A stretch of 64,000 nt of DNA from Clostridiales bacterium (lineage in GTDB: Bacteria; Bacillota; Clostridia; Peptostreptococcales; Anaerovoracaceae), in NCBI GenBank assembly GCA_015243575.1, contig CP042469.1:620001-684000 (forward strand), written 5' to 3'. The notes beneath the pieces were generated by a model. The model was not told where the DNA came from. It did no database searches and saw nothing but the letters and a program-made list of their open reading frames with translations. Positions 54,051 to 63,091 of this stretch are shown in pieces. The stretch's first letter is position 1. Each line of letters opens with the position of its first letter. The translations under genes were made by a program, and so were the position numbers.

Positions 54051-54097
54051 AAAACGGGCTGGCCATGATATGATATGGGCAGTCCGTTTTTTTGTAT
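54051..54097. terminator. Bidirectional terminator between convergent genes
   Basis: AAAACGGGCTGGCC (54051-54064) pairs with GGGCAGTCCGTTTT (54077-54090) with minor mismatches and has T runs on both strands. It separates the GH26-like gene from the minus-strand corrinoid operon. Confidence 0.85.
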
Positions 54098-54654
54098 TAT
54101 TCTTTTTTTAGTAGAATCAAGCCCACATATGAAACGGTATTTTTACCGTTATAATATGGTATCCCACAGCTTTTTTCCAGTGCCATAACGTCAATTCCAT
54201 AACCCTCAACAGAGGAAACTGCTTGATCGGGATGGCGGCATGGTTCCTCGTCCAGATAGGCACATCGGGGACATAATTTGCAGCAGCCAGCATTTAGGGG
54301 AAGGATCTTGTCAAAATCATATTCTTCTTTTATTGTTCTCAGGATGTCACGAAAAACTTTATCGTGGATTTCCTGGCCCTTCTTCATTCCGTTCCAATCA
54401 AAAGAGCTGGAAAGATGATGAACTGTTTGGAAAAGCAGACCTTGGCTGAATGCTTCTACAATTTCCTTAAGCTGACTGATAGGGCCGATGGCTGGAGGTC
54501 CCATCCAGTTTGTGTTATACATTCCGCACACATTTTTCTCACAGGCCTTTCGGAATTCCTCGTGGAAGGTGATGCCAGATGTGTCGGCTATGGCTGCATA
54601 GCTTGCATTGGATGAGAGCGCAAGCTGCACAAGATCCGTGTCCTTAATGTCCAA
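54097..54654 (-). CDS. DUF2284 metal-binding protein
   Basis: A 185-residue protein of the DUF2284 family, predicted to bind metal or an iron-sulfur cluster through a Cys-rich motif: GCCKLCPRCAYLDEEPCRHP. A second pair of cysteines lies near residue 40. It begins with TTG directly after the previous gene's TAA, with AGGCGGG upstream. It is the last gene of the six-gene corrinoid operon. Function unknown; the family is common near methanogenesis and corrinoid genes. Confidence 0.75.
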   Translation of the reverse strand: MDIKDTDLVQLALSSNASYAAIADTSGITFHEEFRKACEKNVCGMYNTNWMGPPAIGPISQLKEIVEAFSQGLLFQTVHHLSSSFDWNGMKKGQEIHDKVFRDILRTIKEEYDFDKILPLNAGCCKLCPRCAYLDEEPCRHPDQAVSSVEGYGIDVMALEKSCGIPYYNGKNTVSYVGLILLKKE

Positions 54655-55089
54655 TTAAATTCCCGCCTTTCCGGATTGCAATGTCAAGGTATCCTCCCAT
54701 CTACTTAAAACCGCAGCTCTCAGAGATTCCTCATCCGTCCCAAAGACGATGGCGGTTACTGCCGCAGTACCGCTGCGGACAGGATTTGCTAAGCATCTGG
54801 CAGGATTTTTTACGCTGATCTCCTTGCCTGTGGCAGAAAGCCATAGTTGAAATCCTTCTTCGAATTCTGCGAAAATCTTGATATGACCGATATAATGATG
54901 GTGCAAGAGAGCCCAATGCCTTATCGATATCAGCCAATCTGACAAAAGTGCACTAATTGCATTTTCTGTCATGTCCCTCTCAAACTGCAATAATAGGGTT
55001 TGTGAAAAGACTGCAGGGATTTCTTCAGCTGCTCCAATCAGGTCACCATGATCATGGATGGTATGATTCAGATGATTCACTTGATTCAT
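54655..55089 (-). CDS. Protein of unknown function in the corrinoid operon
   Basis: A 144-residue soluble protein; I do not recognise the family. The N-terminus is His/Asn rich (MNQVNHLNHTIHDHGDL), which could bind metal, and a second His cluster reads WALLHHHYIGHIK. I use ATG 55089, which overlaps the stop of the GTPase gene by four bases. Together with the GTPase it may form a metal-delivery unit (inference). Confidence 0.65.
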   Translation of the reverse strand: MNQVNHLNHTIHDHGDLIGAAEEIPAVFSQTLLLQFERDMTENAISALLSDWLISIRHWALLHHHYIGHIKIFAEFEEGFQLWLSATGKEISVKNPARCLANPVRSGTAAVTAIVFGTDEESLRAAVLSRWEDTLTLQSGKAGI

Positions 55090-55772
55090 TTTTCTGTCAC
55101 CTCTTCTGATGATCCATTTGCTTCCGTTACTTCTTTCCATACACTGCCTGGAATCATTCCGCCCCCTGACAGCTTAATTTTCTTTGCACTGGCGTTAATG
55201 GAACGGATTCTATCTTCCACCAGACTTATCGCTTCATCATCAGTCAGATCGATCTTGTTGATCAGTACAACATCGGCTTCATAAACCTGCTTTTCAACAA
55301 GGATAGGGGCTACCTCTGCCAATTCTTCCCAGCGTTCTGCATCAACGACGGTGATGATTCGTATCCGGTCAGAGCGTTTCACATGTCGATTGATCGAATC
55401 AGCGATATTTCTGGGATAAGCCAAACCGGTACATTCTATGATCACCCACTGGGGGTTGAGCGTACCTGCGATTTCATTCAGCATCACGGTAAGATCTGCC
55501 GCCAGAGTGCAGCATACGCACCCGGCAAATAACTCCCGTACCTCATAGCCGCCGGCTCTTAGAATTTTGTCATCAATCCCAGTCTCACCAATTTCATTTT
55601 CTATGATGACAAGATAAGGGGTTTGGGCTTCCTGATGTTCACTCAGATCAGTTTCCTGCCGGCCATTCTGATGGGCTTGCTGCTGGTTTTCCTGGATCAG
55701 GAAAGAAGCCAGGGAAAGGATCAAACTGGTTTTCCCGGCGCCCAAAAAACCACCGAAGATAATAATGTTCAT
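55086..55772 (-). CDS. CobW/G3E-family GTPase
   Basis: A 228-residue P-loop GTPase of the CobW/HypB/UreG class that loads metals into enzymes. The P-loop is GGFLGAGKTSL, the metal-binding motif is GCVCCTL, and the base-recognition motif is NKID. A short His/Gln/Glu-rich insertion lies near residues 30-45. I start at ATG 55772, whose GGAG site lies in a duplicated copy of the previous gene's end. It may insert cobalt or zinc into the operon's methyltransferases (inference). Confidence 0.85.
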   Translation of the reverse strand: MNIIIFGGFLGAGKTSLILSLASFLIQENQQQAHQNGRQETDLSEHQEAQTPYLVIIENEIGETGIDDKILRAGGYEVRELFAGCVCCTLAADLTVMLNEIAGTLNPQWVIIECTGLAYPRNIADSINRHVKRSDRIRIITVVDAERWEELAEVAPILVEKQVYEADVVLINKIDLTDDEAISLVEDRIRSINASAKKIKLSGGGMIPGSVWKEVTEANGSSEEVTEK

Positions 55773-55773
55773 G

Positions 55774-55832
55774 TTAATCTCCATAAATATGTGATAATAT
55801 GCTTATTTTAATCTCCATAAATATGCGATAAT
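55774..55832. repeat. 25-bp direct duplication at a gene junction
   Basis: TTAATCTCCATAAATATG followed by T/C and GATAAT occurs at 55774-55798 and 55808-55832 with one base difference. One copy is the 3' end of the DUF1638 gene; the other supplies the ribosome site of the GTPase gene. Confidence 0.85.
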
Positions 55833-56467
55833 GTAACCGCTGTACCGGGACGAATCACAATAAAATCGTCATCCCATGGGCCTGTCAGGAGCTTTTTCAA
55901 ATAATCAAGGGTTCCTGGTATCACCTCAATTCTAAGCTGAAGGGTTTTGCCAATTTCCTGAGACGATTCCAAAACGCCTTCCAGTGAGTACGCCCTGGTC
56001 TCTATGATTCCCAAACGTTCATAGTGCTTTAACAGCTGGCGGAACATCCGATCTGTGCGTTCCTTTCCGTAACGACTGATGGACTGCTGATATTCATGCC
56101 ATATGGTCTTTTCATTCTCCAGCCAGCCCTTCGTTAAAAAATATGTGCCTGCCGACTGGGAGATTTCCTTACGGATCAAAGATGAACCCAGCAGGAGAGA
56201 AATACAGTCGTCCGTTCTGGGGAAGATCATCTCAAAAGAAGGCGGGATGAGCCCAACCAAGGCATTGCCGCAATAGCCAAATGCCATCAGTACCCGTTCT
56301 ATGTTGGACAGGTGATCCAACTCCTCCTGCAGGCGCTTTCGAAGCAGCTCAGGTGAATTGTGGAGCCCTGACGGAATCCATAGCACCGGATATGGACATG
56401 CCGATTCTCGGATCAGACACTCTATCTCAGAGGAAATCGTACTGCAGGCAATTAAAACAGAATTCAT
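55808..56467 (-). CDS. DUF1638 domain protein
   Basis: A 219-residue protein resembling the DUF1638 family, found in anaerobes beside corrinoid methyltransferase genes; function unknown. Visible segments are LIACSTISSEIECLI, FGYCGNALVGL, the RTDDCISLLLGS motif and GTYFLTKGWLENE. It starts 15 bases after the amber stop of the methyltransferase gene, in the same frame, with GAGGAG as ribosome site. Confidence 0.75.
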   Translation of the reverse strand: MNSVLIACSTISSEIECLIRESACPYPVLWIPSGLHNSPELLRKRLQEELDHLSNIERVLMAFGYCGNALVGLIPPSFEMIFPRTDDCISLLLGSSLIRKEISQSAGTYFLTKGWLENEKTIWHEYQQSISRYGKERTDRMFRQLLKHYERLGIIETRAYSLEGVLESSQEIGKTLQLRIEVIPGTLDYLKKLLTGPWDDDFIVIRPGTAVTLSHIYGD

Positions 56468-56482
56468 CAGCGCTCCTCTATC

Positions 56483-57589
56483 CTATTTTCCTGTTGCAGC
56501 TGCAATCATAGCCTTTACATTTTCCAGTTTTGCATTGGCAGGCAGCGTACAGCCATTGGACAAAATATAACCCTGGCCCATATCCTGAATCCTCTTGGTG
56601 CAGAAGTCGTAAACCTCATCCGGTGTTCCAAGGACCATTAGACCAGCGGGAACATCTCCTTTTATACAAAGCCTGTCGCCCAGCTTTTCCTTGATTTTAT
56701 AAATATCTGTTGCGCCGTCGCATTCAAACACGGCTTTCCCTTTTGGGAACGCTTTGAAATAGTCCAAATCTCTTTCCCAGTTTCCGTCGCAGTGGATATC
56801 GCAGACAACCCCTTCTTCGATGATCATATCGGCGGTTTCCTTGATATATTTCCATACGAAACGTTCCCAGAGCTTTGGTGAGTAAAATTCACTGGCACCG
56901 CGAGCAGGGGAGACAAATACCACTTGGGGTTTGATGGCGCGTATCTGTTGCCTCAATTGCTCCAAATTCTCTTTCTGTATCACCTCCAGAGCGGCTTCTA
57001 CTTTGTCTGGCATTTTAAATAGATCCCGCATAAATTTTGACATGGACCGTCCGCCGCTCAGGTATTCGTTTACGGTTATTGTAACCAGAGGAGAATATAC
57101 AAGATAGCCTTCATCGTTGAAGTTCTGAATCGCCTGAGGCGCATAGGCGAGTTGTTCCAAGGCTCCTTCAAAATCGAAACCAAGCCTGTTTTTTAGGTAG
57201 CTGGGCATAAAGCTGCTCCAGCCTTTATTGATGATAGTATCGTAATCTTCCGTGGTCATCATTTCCGCTTCGTCAAGCTGCCAGAGCATGTTATCCGGCA
57301 GTTCCCGGCCAGGTACCTTAACTTTTGCCATAAAGATCATTGGGAAGATTGGACCGACAGCAAAGGCACTGGTAACTCCGTCAACGTCGCCAAGCTGTTT
57401 GACGGAATCAAGCATGACCTCGCTGGATCGTTTGACACTGGAGCAGAATTCGGATAATTTTACCCCTGTATGTATGGCACAGAATCCATCAATCATGAGA
57501 ATAATCGGAGTCCTGTCCGTTTTCTCCAACGCCAATGTTTTCTTAAAACGTTCTGTTCTTTCCTGGAGCAATTCCTGATTCGTCTTCAT
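56483..57589 (-). CDS. UroD-family corrinoid methyltransferase
   Basis: A 368-residue protein of the uroporphyrinogen decarboxylase/MtaA superfamily, the group that includes CoM methyltransferases and some O-demethylases. Likely zinc-site residues are in IHCDGNW and the C-terminal NGCTLP. Since the corrinoid-protein gene lies directly upstream, it is better read as a methyltransferase than a heme enzyme. Methyl donor unknown; methoxylated aromatics are one option. It ends in TAG. Confidence 0.78.
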   Translation of the reverse strand: MKTNQELLQERTERFKKTLALEKTDRTPIILMIDGFCAIHTGVKLSEFCSSVKRSSEVMLDSVKQLGDVDGVTSAFAVGPIFPMIFMAKVKVPGRELPDNMLWQLDEAEMMTTEDYDTIINKGWSSFMPSYLKNRLGFDFEGALEQLAYAPQAIQNFNDEGYLVYSPLVTITVNEYLSGGRSMSKFMRDLFKMPDKVEAALEVIQKENLEQLRQQIRAIKPQVVFVSPARGASEFYSPKLWERFVWKYIKETADMIIEEGVVCDIHCDGNWERDLDYFKAFPKGKAVFECDGATDIYKIKEKLGDRLCIKGDVPAGLMVLGTPDEVYDFCTKRIQDMGQGYILSNGCTLPANAKLENVKAMIAAATGK

Positions 57590-57590
57590 T

Positions 57591-58217
57591 TCAGTTTACC
57601 CCCATGATTTTTTTACAGTAATCTACTGTTTGCTGTGCATTTTTACATACGATATCTGCATTGACGTACCGTCCGGCAGCTTCATCCACAGGCCCTCCGC
57701 CAAAGATGATTTTTACATCCTGCCGAAGGCCGGCGTCTTCGATTTCCCTGATACATTGTCTGACATTATCAAAACAGGTAGTCAAAAGGCACGATATGCC
57801 GATGACTTTTGGCTTACGCTCTTTGATTGCGGCGATGTATTTTTCGGTGGATACATCAACTCCCAGATCGATGACGTCAAATCCGTTACTTCGCATAATC
57901 GTGCCCACAATGTTTTTGCCGATATCATGAATATCGTCGTAGATGGTTCCAAGAACAAAGCTTCCGAACTTTGAAGAACCTGAATCTGCGTTTTCTCCCA
58001 GCAAGGCAGATGCCTGCTCGAAGATTTCTGCTGACATAATGAGCTCTGACAGATAATACTCTTCCTTTTCGAATCTTTTCCCTATGATACTCATACCTTC
58101 CTGCAAATCTGCTACGATGTCCAGCGGCGCTGTATTGCTGCTGATCATTTTTTGGACCTCATCTAAAACTGTATCTTCATCAAGTTCTGCCATGGCTTCA
58201 ATCAGTTTGCTGTTCAT
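57591..58217 (-). CDS. Methyltransferase corrinoid protein (MtaC/MtvC-like)
   Basis: A 208-residue corrinoid protein: helical cap plus B12 domain. The cobalt-ligating His is in YDDIHDIGKN, followed by GISCLLTTC and IIFGGGPVDEAAGRYVNAD. It differs clearly from the two methylamine corrinoid proteins (EGDVHDIGKG type). It is the first gene of the six-gene operon and starts with a good GGAGG site. Confidence 0.88.
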   Translation of the reverse strand: MNSKLIEAMAELDEDTVLDEVQKMISSNTAPLDIVADLQEGMSIIGKRFEKEEYYLSELIMSAEIFEQASALLGENADSGSSKFGSFVLGTIYDDIHDIGKNIVGTIMRSNGFDVIDLGVDVSTEKYIAAIKERKPKVIGISCLLTTCFDNVRQCIREIEDAGLRQDVKIIFGGGPVDEAAGRYVNADIVCKNAQQTVDYCKKIMGVN

Positions 58218-58410
58218 AACCTAAATCCCTCCTTATGGAATGATCAAAATTCGTGAAAACTGCTGAAATAAACCCGCCTCCTTTCAAAGAAAATCATGGT
58301 CTGTATATACAGGTTAAGTTTAGTATACTGCAGCGAGAATTGTGTTTCAAATAGATGAAGCGGAGATATATGGATAAAAATCGACAAGAAAATACAAAAT
58401 GGAAGAAATA

Positions 58411-58439
58411 AAAAAGACCCTCTGAAATCATTCTGAGGG
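58411..58439 (-). terminator. Terminator overlapping the end of the GT8 gene
   Basis: CCCTCTGAA (58418-58426) pairs with TTCTGAGGG (58431-58439) with one mismatch; T residues follow on the minus strand. The stop codon of the gene lies in the loop. Confidence 0.75.
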
Positions 58440-59288
58440 CCATAGGTGCGGTTGCATTGGCAGCAGCATCTGCCTTTCGTAATGCTTATAGAGGGCGTGA
58501 AAAACACCTGAATATTTCTTGCTCCATGGTTTCTTTTTTCCGCAGAAATGAAGAAATACGGTTTCGTTGATCACCCGATCCATATCAAAGCTGCCATTCG
58601 TTGTGAGCTTGTAGTAAATATAGTAACGTGCATCATAATTATAATACAGTTCATCCAAGCTTTTGATCTGTTTTGCATATAATGCGTTGAGAATGTCCTG
58701 ATCCGGCATAACGAGCTTCGCCCGGTTCTCTTCGACGAAGCGGAATATTTCCCTTTCATCGGCTTCCTTGCGCAGCTGTGCCAAATTCATCAGTAAAACC
58801 CCTGAATTATAGTAGGATTCTATTTCATAGGGAAGCAGACGGACTCGGTTGATCTCACGAACGGATATTTTATCATGAAAGGCTGCGGCATAAAGAAAGC
58901 CTTCCATATTCGTATTGTAGAGTTTTCGAACGGAATTGAGCACAAGGATATCAGGGTCGAGATAGAGGATGCGATCCAAATCCTGAGGCAGAAGCTGATG
59001 CGCCAGCAGGCGAAAATACATTTCCCTTGTATAATGGAACAGTACCGGTGCATCCTGAAACCAGTCGTCACTTACGCGGATGACCACCAGGCAGCTGTGA
59101 TGAGCGGATACGAACGATTCAAGCTCTGTGATCTCCTCCTCCTTCAGACTGGTGTGTAATACATAAATCTGAAAGACCTCATCGGCATTATTTAAGAACA
59201 TGGATTTCAGCATCACTCGCAGCGGCTTTAAATAATTAGAATCTAGGGTTACCAGTATGTTGATTTGTGATTTCATTTGTTGATTCAT
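58428..59288 (-). CDS. Glycosyltransferase family 8 protein
   Basis: A 286-residue GT-A fold glycosyltransferase of the LgtC/GT8 type. It has an N-terminal nucleotide-binding region (INILVTLDSNYLKPLRVMLKS), the DxD metal motif YLDPDILVLN and a C-terminal FLHFCGKKKPW typical of GT8. It transfers a sugar from UDP-hexose to a cell-surface acceptor. Single-gene unit. Confidence 0.87.
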   Translation of the reverse strand: MNQQMKSQINILVTLDSNYLKPLRVMLKSMFLNNADEVFQIYVLHTSLKEEEITELESFVSAHHSCLVVIRVSDDWFQDAPVLFHYTREMYFRLLAHQLLPQDLDRILYLDPDILVLNSVRKLYNTNMEGFLYAAAFHDKISVREINRVRLLPYEIESYYNSGVLLMNLAQLRKEADEREIFRFVEENRAKLVMPDQDILNALYAKQIKSLDELYYNYDARYYIYYKLTTNGSFDMDRVINETVFLHFCGKKKPWSKKYSGVFHALYKHYERQMLLPMQPHLWPSE

Positions 59289-59379
59289 CGAAGTTCCTCT
59301 CTGCTTTCACTAAAATAGTGTATTCCCTAAGAAAATGCCGATTTAATGGAGTATACGCACGGAGTTAATTAGCGTTCCC

Positions 59380-60114
59380 CTAACTCTGACGGTACTTTTT
59401 AAGCTGCTCTTTGGTTTTGCGAAGCTTGTCGCTGAGATCCTCCTTGATGAGCTGAAGTGCATCATCATAGATTACAGATTTCAGCTTTGGAAAAGCTCTT
59501 AAGAGTCGTTTTTCCTGAAGACTTAGCCTTGAAATTACTTCTTTGATTTCACTTATCTGAAGCTTAAATTCAGTGATTTGTATTTTCAGATCTGCAAGTT
59601 GAAGCTTCTTATTGAGGCCAAGAATCGTTAAAACGGTTACGGTGCAGTCCACGAGGAAAACAAAGGTAATGAGCAAAGCCGAAATCATAACCACTTGATC
59701 CGATAGAAGCTCCGTTTGGTGAATGACCCACGGATGGGCAAACCGAACCAGCAGTACGGAGAATGTTCCGAAAACCAGAGCCCCGGCCAGGCTAATACGG
59801 CCGTTCAGATTATATTTGTGGGAGGAGTAATCCCACCATCTGGCCATGAATAATTTTTCCATCAACCAGGATGTGAAATATTCCAAGGAGCAGGCAGTTA
59901 CCATTCCAAGATAGAATAGCACGATGGGGTTGTGGGTTTTATCCAGAAGCAGGACACATAATACAGCGCCGAATCCGTAGATCGGACAGTAGGGCCCGTT
60001 CAGAAAGCCCCGATTGACCCATTTTCGTTCTGTTACAGAGCATAGGATCGTTTCGTAGACCCAGCCGATGACGCTGTACAAAAACAACCAGCAGATGTAT
60101 TGATAAACTAACAT
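59380..60114 (-). CDS. PF06541-type membrane protein with C-terminal coiled coil
   Basis: A 244-residue protein with about five membrane segments (WLFLYSVIGWVYETILCS, NGPYCPIYGFGAVLCVLLL) matching the family annotated as putative ABC transporter permease. The C-terminal 60 residues are charged and likely coiled coil (QLADLKIQITEFKLQISEIK). True function unknown. AAGGAGG upstream. It ends in TAG. Confidence 0.8.
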   Translation of the reverse strand: MLVYQYICWLFLYSVIGWVYETILCSVTERKWVNRGFLNGPYCPIYGFGAVLCVLLLDKTHNPIVLFYLGMVTACSLEYFTSWLMEKLFMARWWDYSSHKYNLNGRISLAGALVFGTFSVLLVRFAHPWVIHQTELLSDQVVMISALLITFVFLVDCTVTVLTILGLNKKLQLADLKIQITEFKLQISEIKEVISRLSLQEKRLLRAFPKLKSVIYDDALQLIKEDLSDKLRKTKEQLKKYRQS

Positions 60115-60128
60115 TTTTGCCTCCTTAC

Positions 60129-60632
60129 TCAGCTTTGTTTGTCTATGGTGTACAGATAGATTGCTTTTACTTGAATATTCGGCCTCAGTCGCAGGATCTC
60201 TACAGCAGAGCAGAATTTATCCACCAGGCAGACCAGAAGCCCTTCTCGGTATTGAGGTACAGCAGGGATTAGTGGGAACATATGCGTTCGAATAATGTCT
60301 GCCTCTTTTTCATTTAGTCTCCACTCCTTTTGAGCGTTTGTCAAAGCCGCAGATGGATGGGTAAACCCGTGGAACCGGTGAGAACGGTCTTTTGTGTGCC
60401 AGTCATAAAGAAAAAAGTCATGAAGCAAAGCACCCTTCACAAGACTCTTTTTATCCCAAATAAAAGGCAGCCAGCCTGCTGCAGCAAGGCTGTAGTAGGA
60501 AACAGAAATGCTATGGAGAAGGCAATCTGTTCGCCCATGCTGGGTAAAGTCCTTCATGCTTATGAAAGAAGGGCTGACAGAAAGAATTTTAATGCAGTCA
60601 GTTAAAATCTCTATATCAACGGGATTAACCAA
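60129..60632 (-). CDS. HD-domain phosphohydrolase-like protein
   Basis: A 167-residue HD-superfamily protein; the HD pair is in GALLHDFFLYDWH and further histidines are in HRFHGFTHPS and DIIRTHMFP. I start at TTG 60632, which has AGGAGGAA at proper spacing; the frame extends to 60677 without a site. It is probably co-transcribed with the following membrane-protein gene. Confidence 0.8.
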   Translation of the reverse strand: MVNPVDIEILTDCIKILSVSPSFISMKDFTQHGRTDCLLHSISVSYYSLAAAGWLPFIWDKKSLVKGALLHDFFLYDWHTKDRSHRFHGFTHPSAALTNAQKEWRLNEKEADIIRTHMFPLIPAVPQYREGLLVCLVDKFCSAVEILRLRPNIQVKAIYLYTIDKQS

Positions 60633-60787
60633 GTGGATTCCTCCTGAAATATTACTTTGATGTTGCCTTTGCCTCATGTGTATATTATTATACTATTGTG
60701 AGTTATATTGCAATGGCTAAAAGAAAGCAAGTTTGTGGTATATACCATAAATGCAATGTGTTTTGTTACTTTACGGGGGGTGAAACC

Positions 60788-61408
60788 ATGTTGGATCAAA
60801 AAAAAGAGCAAATGGACAAGCGCTGCAGAAAGACAAGAAAAGCCATTAAGATAGCTTTAATTAAAATGATGTCTGAGAAAGAGCTTTCTGATATCACCAT
60901 AACGGAGATTGCGGAGGATGCGGATATCAATCGGAAAACCTTCTATTCTCATTACAGGGACTTATATGATGTGTTGGACGAAATTGAAAATGATTTGGTG
61001 AGCAAAATCTTTCAAATTCTGGATCGTGCAGATTTGCTGAAAAGCATCCATAACCCATATCCTCTGTTTCATCAGATTACAAGCGAGATGAATGAAGATA
61101 TTGAATTTTATAGTTTGCTGGTGCAGTCAAAGGATTACAACAATTTCATGGATAAGATAAAGACAATCCTGAAAGAGAGATTTTTGGAAATGTGTCAGAA
61201 TACTGTTCAAATGGAAAAGGAAATCCTTTCTTTTACGATAGATTTCATTACTTCCGGTCTAACCTCTGTCTACCGGGAGTGGGTGCGGTCAGACAACCGT
61301 ATATCACTGGAACAACTGACCAGATCGTTGAGTACCTTGATCGGAAGCGGATTCAATGGACTGGCGGAGGAGCAAAAGCATGAAGCAATACCAAGCAAAA
61401 GCATATAA
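60788..61408 (+). CDS. TetR-family regulator
   Basis: A 206-residue TetR-type regulator. The N-terminal helix-turn-helix includes LSDITITEIAEDADINRKTFYSHY, and the C-terminal part resembles the TetR_C_8-like domains of Firmicutes. ATG 60788 has a GGGGGGTGA site; upstream frame rejected. It overlaps the cardiolipin synthase gene by 29 bases and probably controls it. Confidence 0.85.
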   Translation: MLDQKKEQMDKRCRKTRKAIKIALIKMMSEKELSDITITEIAEDADINRKTFYSHYRDLYDVLDEIENDLVSKIFQILDRADLLKSIHNPYPLFHQITSEMNEDIEFYSLLVQSKDYNNFMDKIKTILKERFLEMCQNTVQMEKEILSFTIDFITSGLTSVYREWVRSDNRISLEQLTRSLSTLIGSGFNGLAEEQKHEAIPSKSI

Positions 61409-62972
61409 AACTACACTATTTATCGTGATCATGGCTCTTCAGCTGATATTGCTGATTGTTTTTCTGATCCGTTTCAACCGTTACTTCAGTATCTTTTACG
61501 GGTTCAATGTGGCGCTCAGTGTTGCTTGCGTCTTCTGGATTTTGAACAATAAGAGCAATCCAAGCTATAAGATCGCATGGATCATACTCATTATGCTGTT
61601 CCCTGTATTCGGAGGGCTTTTTTATCTGTTTTTCAGCGGAAACAAAACAAGCCGCAAAACAGCCGGAAGAATCCTTGAGATTTCCAAGATATGCAGTGAG
61701 ATTCTGTGTGCTGATGGTGATCGGAATGATGAATTGAAGACTGGGAATCAAGATGCCTTCAATCAGTCCGCCTATCTTAAAGACTATGCGGGCTATCCTC
61801 TCTACCGAAATCTTTATGCCCAATACCTTGCTAACGGTGAGGCGAAGTTTGAAAAGCTGAAGGAAGAATTGGCCAAGGCAAGACAGTCGATCTATCTGGA
61901 ATATTTTATCATCGAAGAAGGCTTGATGTGGAATAGCATCCTGGATATTCTGACAGAAAAAGCCGCGGCGGGGATCGATGTCCGCATTATTTATGATGCC
62001 GCCGGTTGTTTGGAGACCTTACCGATGAATTATTCCCGGTATCTGGAAGGGAAAGGGATCAAATGCTGCGTCTTTAGTCCCTTAGTTCCGCTATTATCTC
62101 CGAGGCTGAATAATCGGGATCACAGAAAAATCGCCGTGATTGACGGTCATACCGGTTTCGTGGGCGGAATCAATCTGGCAGACGAGTATATCAATCACAT
62201 CGAAAAGCATGGCCATTGGAAGGATGCGGCCCTCATGATAAAGGGGGAAGCGGTTCGCAGCCTGACGGTGATGTTTCTTTCCATGTGGAGTTACCTCAGA
62301 AATGAGCCAATTGATCCTGAAGCAGTGAATGCAGGATCTAGTTCAACGGTTGACTGTGAAGCGGCGGAAAATCCATATTTACAAGCGAAAAGCGATGTAC
62401 CTGGCATCGAGGCTGCGCCTTTTGACGGGTATCTTTGCCCATTTGCAGACAGTCCGCTGGACGGGGAACCCGTGAGCCAGAATGTGTATTTAAACCTGAT
62501 CAATAAAGCGGAGCAGTCCGTCTATATTACAACGCCGTACTTGATCATTGATCATGAAATGGTAAACGCTTTGTGCAATGCGGCAAAGTGCGGGGTCGAT
62601 GTTCGGATCATAACACCTCACCAGGGCGACAAATGGTATGTCCACCCTGTGTCACAGTCATATTATTCAACCTTGATTGAAAGCGGTGTGAAAATTTATG
62701 AGTACGAGCCTGGGTTTATTCACTCCAAAACCTTTGTTGTGGACGGTTGTTTCGGTGTTGTGGGGACCATCAATATGGACTATCGCAGTCTGTATTTACA
62801 CTTTGAATGCGGGGTTTGGATGTACCAGTGCAGTTGTCTTGCGGATATGGTTAAAGACTTCGAGGATATTCTCGCGGTAGGCGTCGAAATTACTAAGGAG
62901 GATTTGAAGCAGATCTCTTTGATGAAAAGGGCACTCATGTCATTGCTCAGAATCTTTTCACCTCTGATGTAG
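61380..62972 (+). CDS. Cardiolipin synthase (PLD superfamily)
   Basis: A 530-residue membrane enzyme that joins phosphatidylglycerols into cardiolipin. Two N-terminal membrane helices are followed by two PLD motifs: HRKIAVIDG near residue 245 and HSKTFVVDG near residue 448. An acidic/Ser-rich insertion lies between them. GGAGGAG upstream of ATG 61380. It ends in TAG. Confidence 0.92.
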   Translation: MKQYQAKAYKTTLFIVIMALQLILLIVFLIRFNRYFSIFYGFNVALSVACVFWILNNKSNPSYKIAWIILIMLFPVFGGLFYLFFSGNKTSRKTAGRILEISKICSEILCADGDRNDELKTGNQDAFNQSAYLKDYAGYPLYRNLYAQYLANGEAKFEKLKEELAKARQSIYLEYFIIEEGLMWNSILDILTEKAAAGIDVRIIYDAAGCLETLPMNYSRYLEGKGIKCCVFSPLVPLLSPRLNNRDHRKIAVIDGHTGFVGGINLADEYINHIEKHGHWKDAALMIKGEAVRSLTVMFLSMWSYLRNEPIDPEAVNAGSSSTVDCEAAENPYLQAKSDVPGIEAAPFDGYLCPFADSPLDGEPVSQNVYLNLINKAEQSVYITTPYLIIDHEMVNALCNAAKCGVDVRIITPHQGDKWYVHPVSQSYYSTLIESGVKIYEYEPGFIHSKTFVVDGCFGVVGTINMDYRSLYLHFECGVWMYQCSCLADMVKDFEDILAVGVEITKEDLKQISLMKRALMSLLRIFSPLM

Positions 62973-63040
62973 GGATATTACTCTCACGGTCAAGGATGAG
63001 GGGAATCGGAGTGGCGGTTAGTCGTAATAGGGGATAAAAA

Positions 63041-63091
63041 GGGCCGCTTCTTTCTCAATCAGAGGAAAGAAACGGCCTTGTTATTTTTATT
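63041..63091 (+). terminator. Terminator of the cardiolipin synthase operon
   Basis: GGCCGCTTCTTTCTC pairs with GAGGAAAGAAACGGCC with one bulge, followed by TTGTTATTTTTATT. It ends right before the insertion sequence. Confidence 0.85.

Noticed and set aside
56483-57589. Heme-pathway uroporphyrinogen decarboxylase
   Set aside because: Its operon contains a corrinoid protein and no heme genes, and it has HCDG and NGC features of corrinoid methyltransferases.
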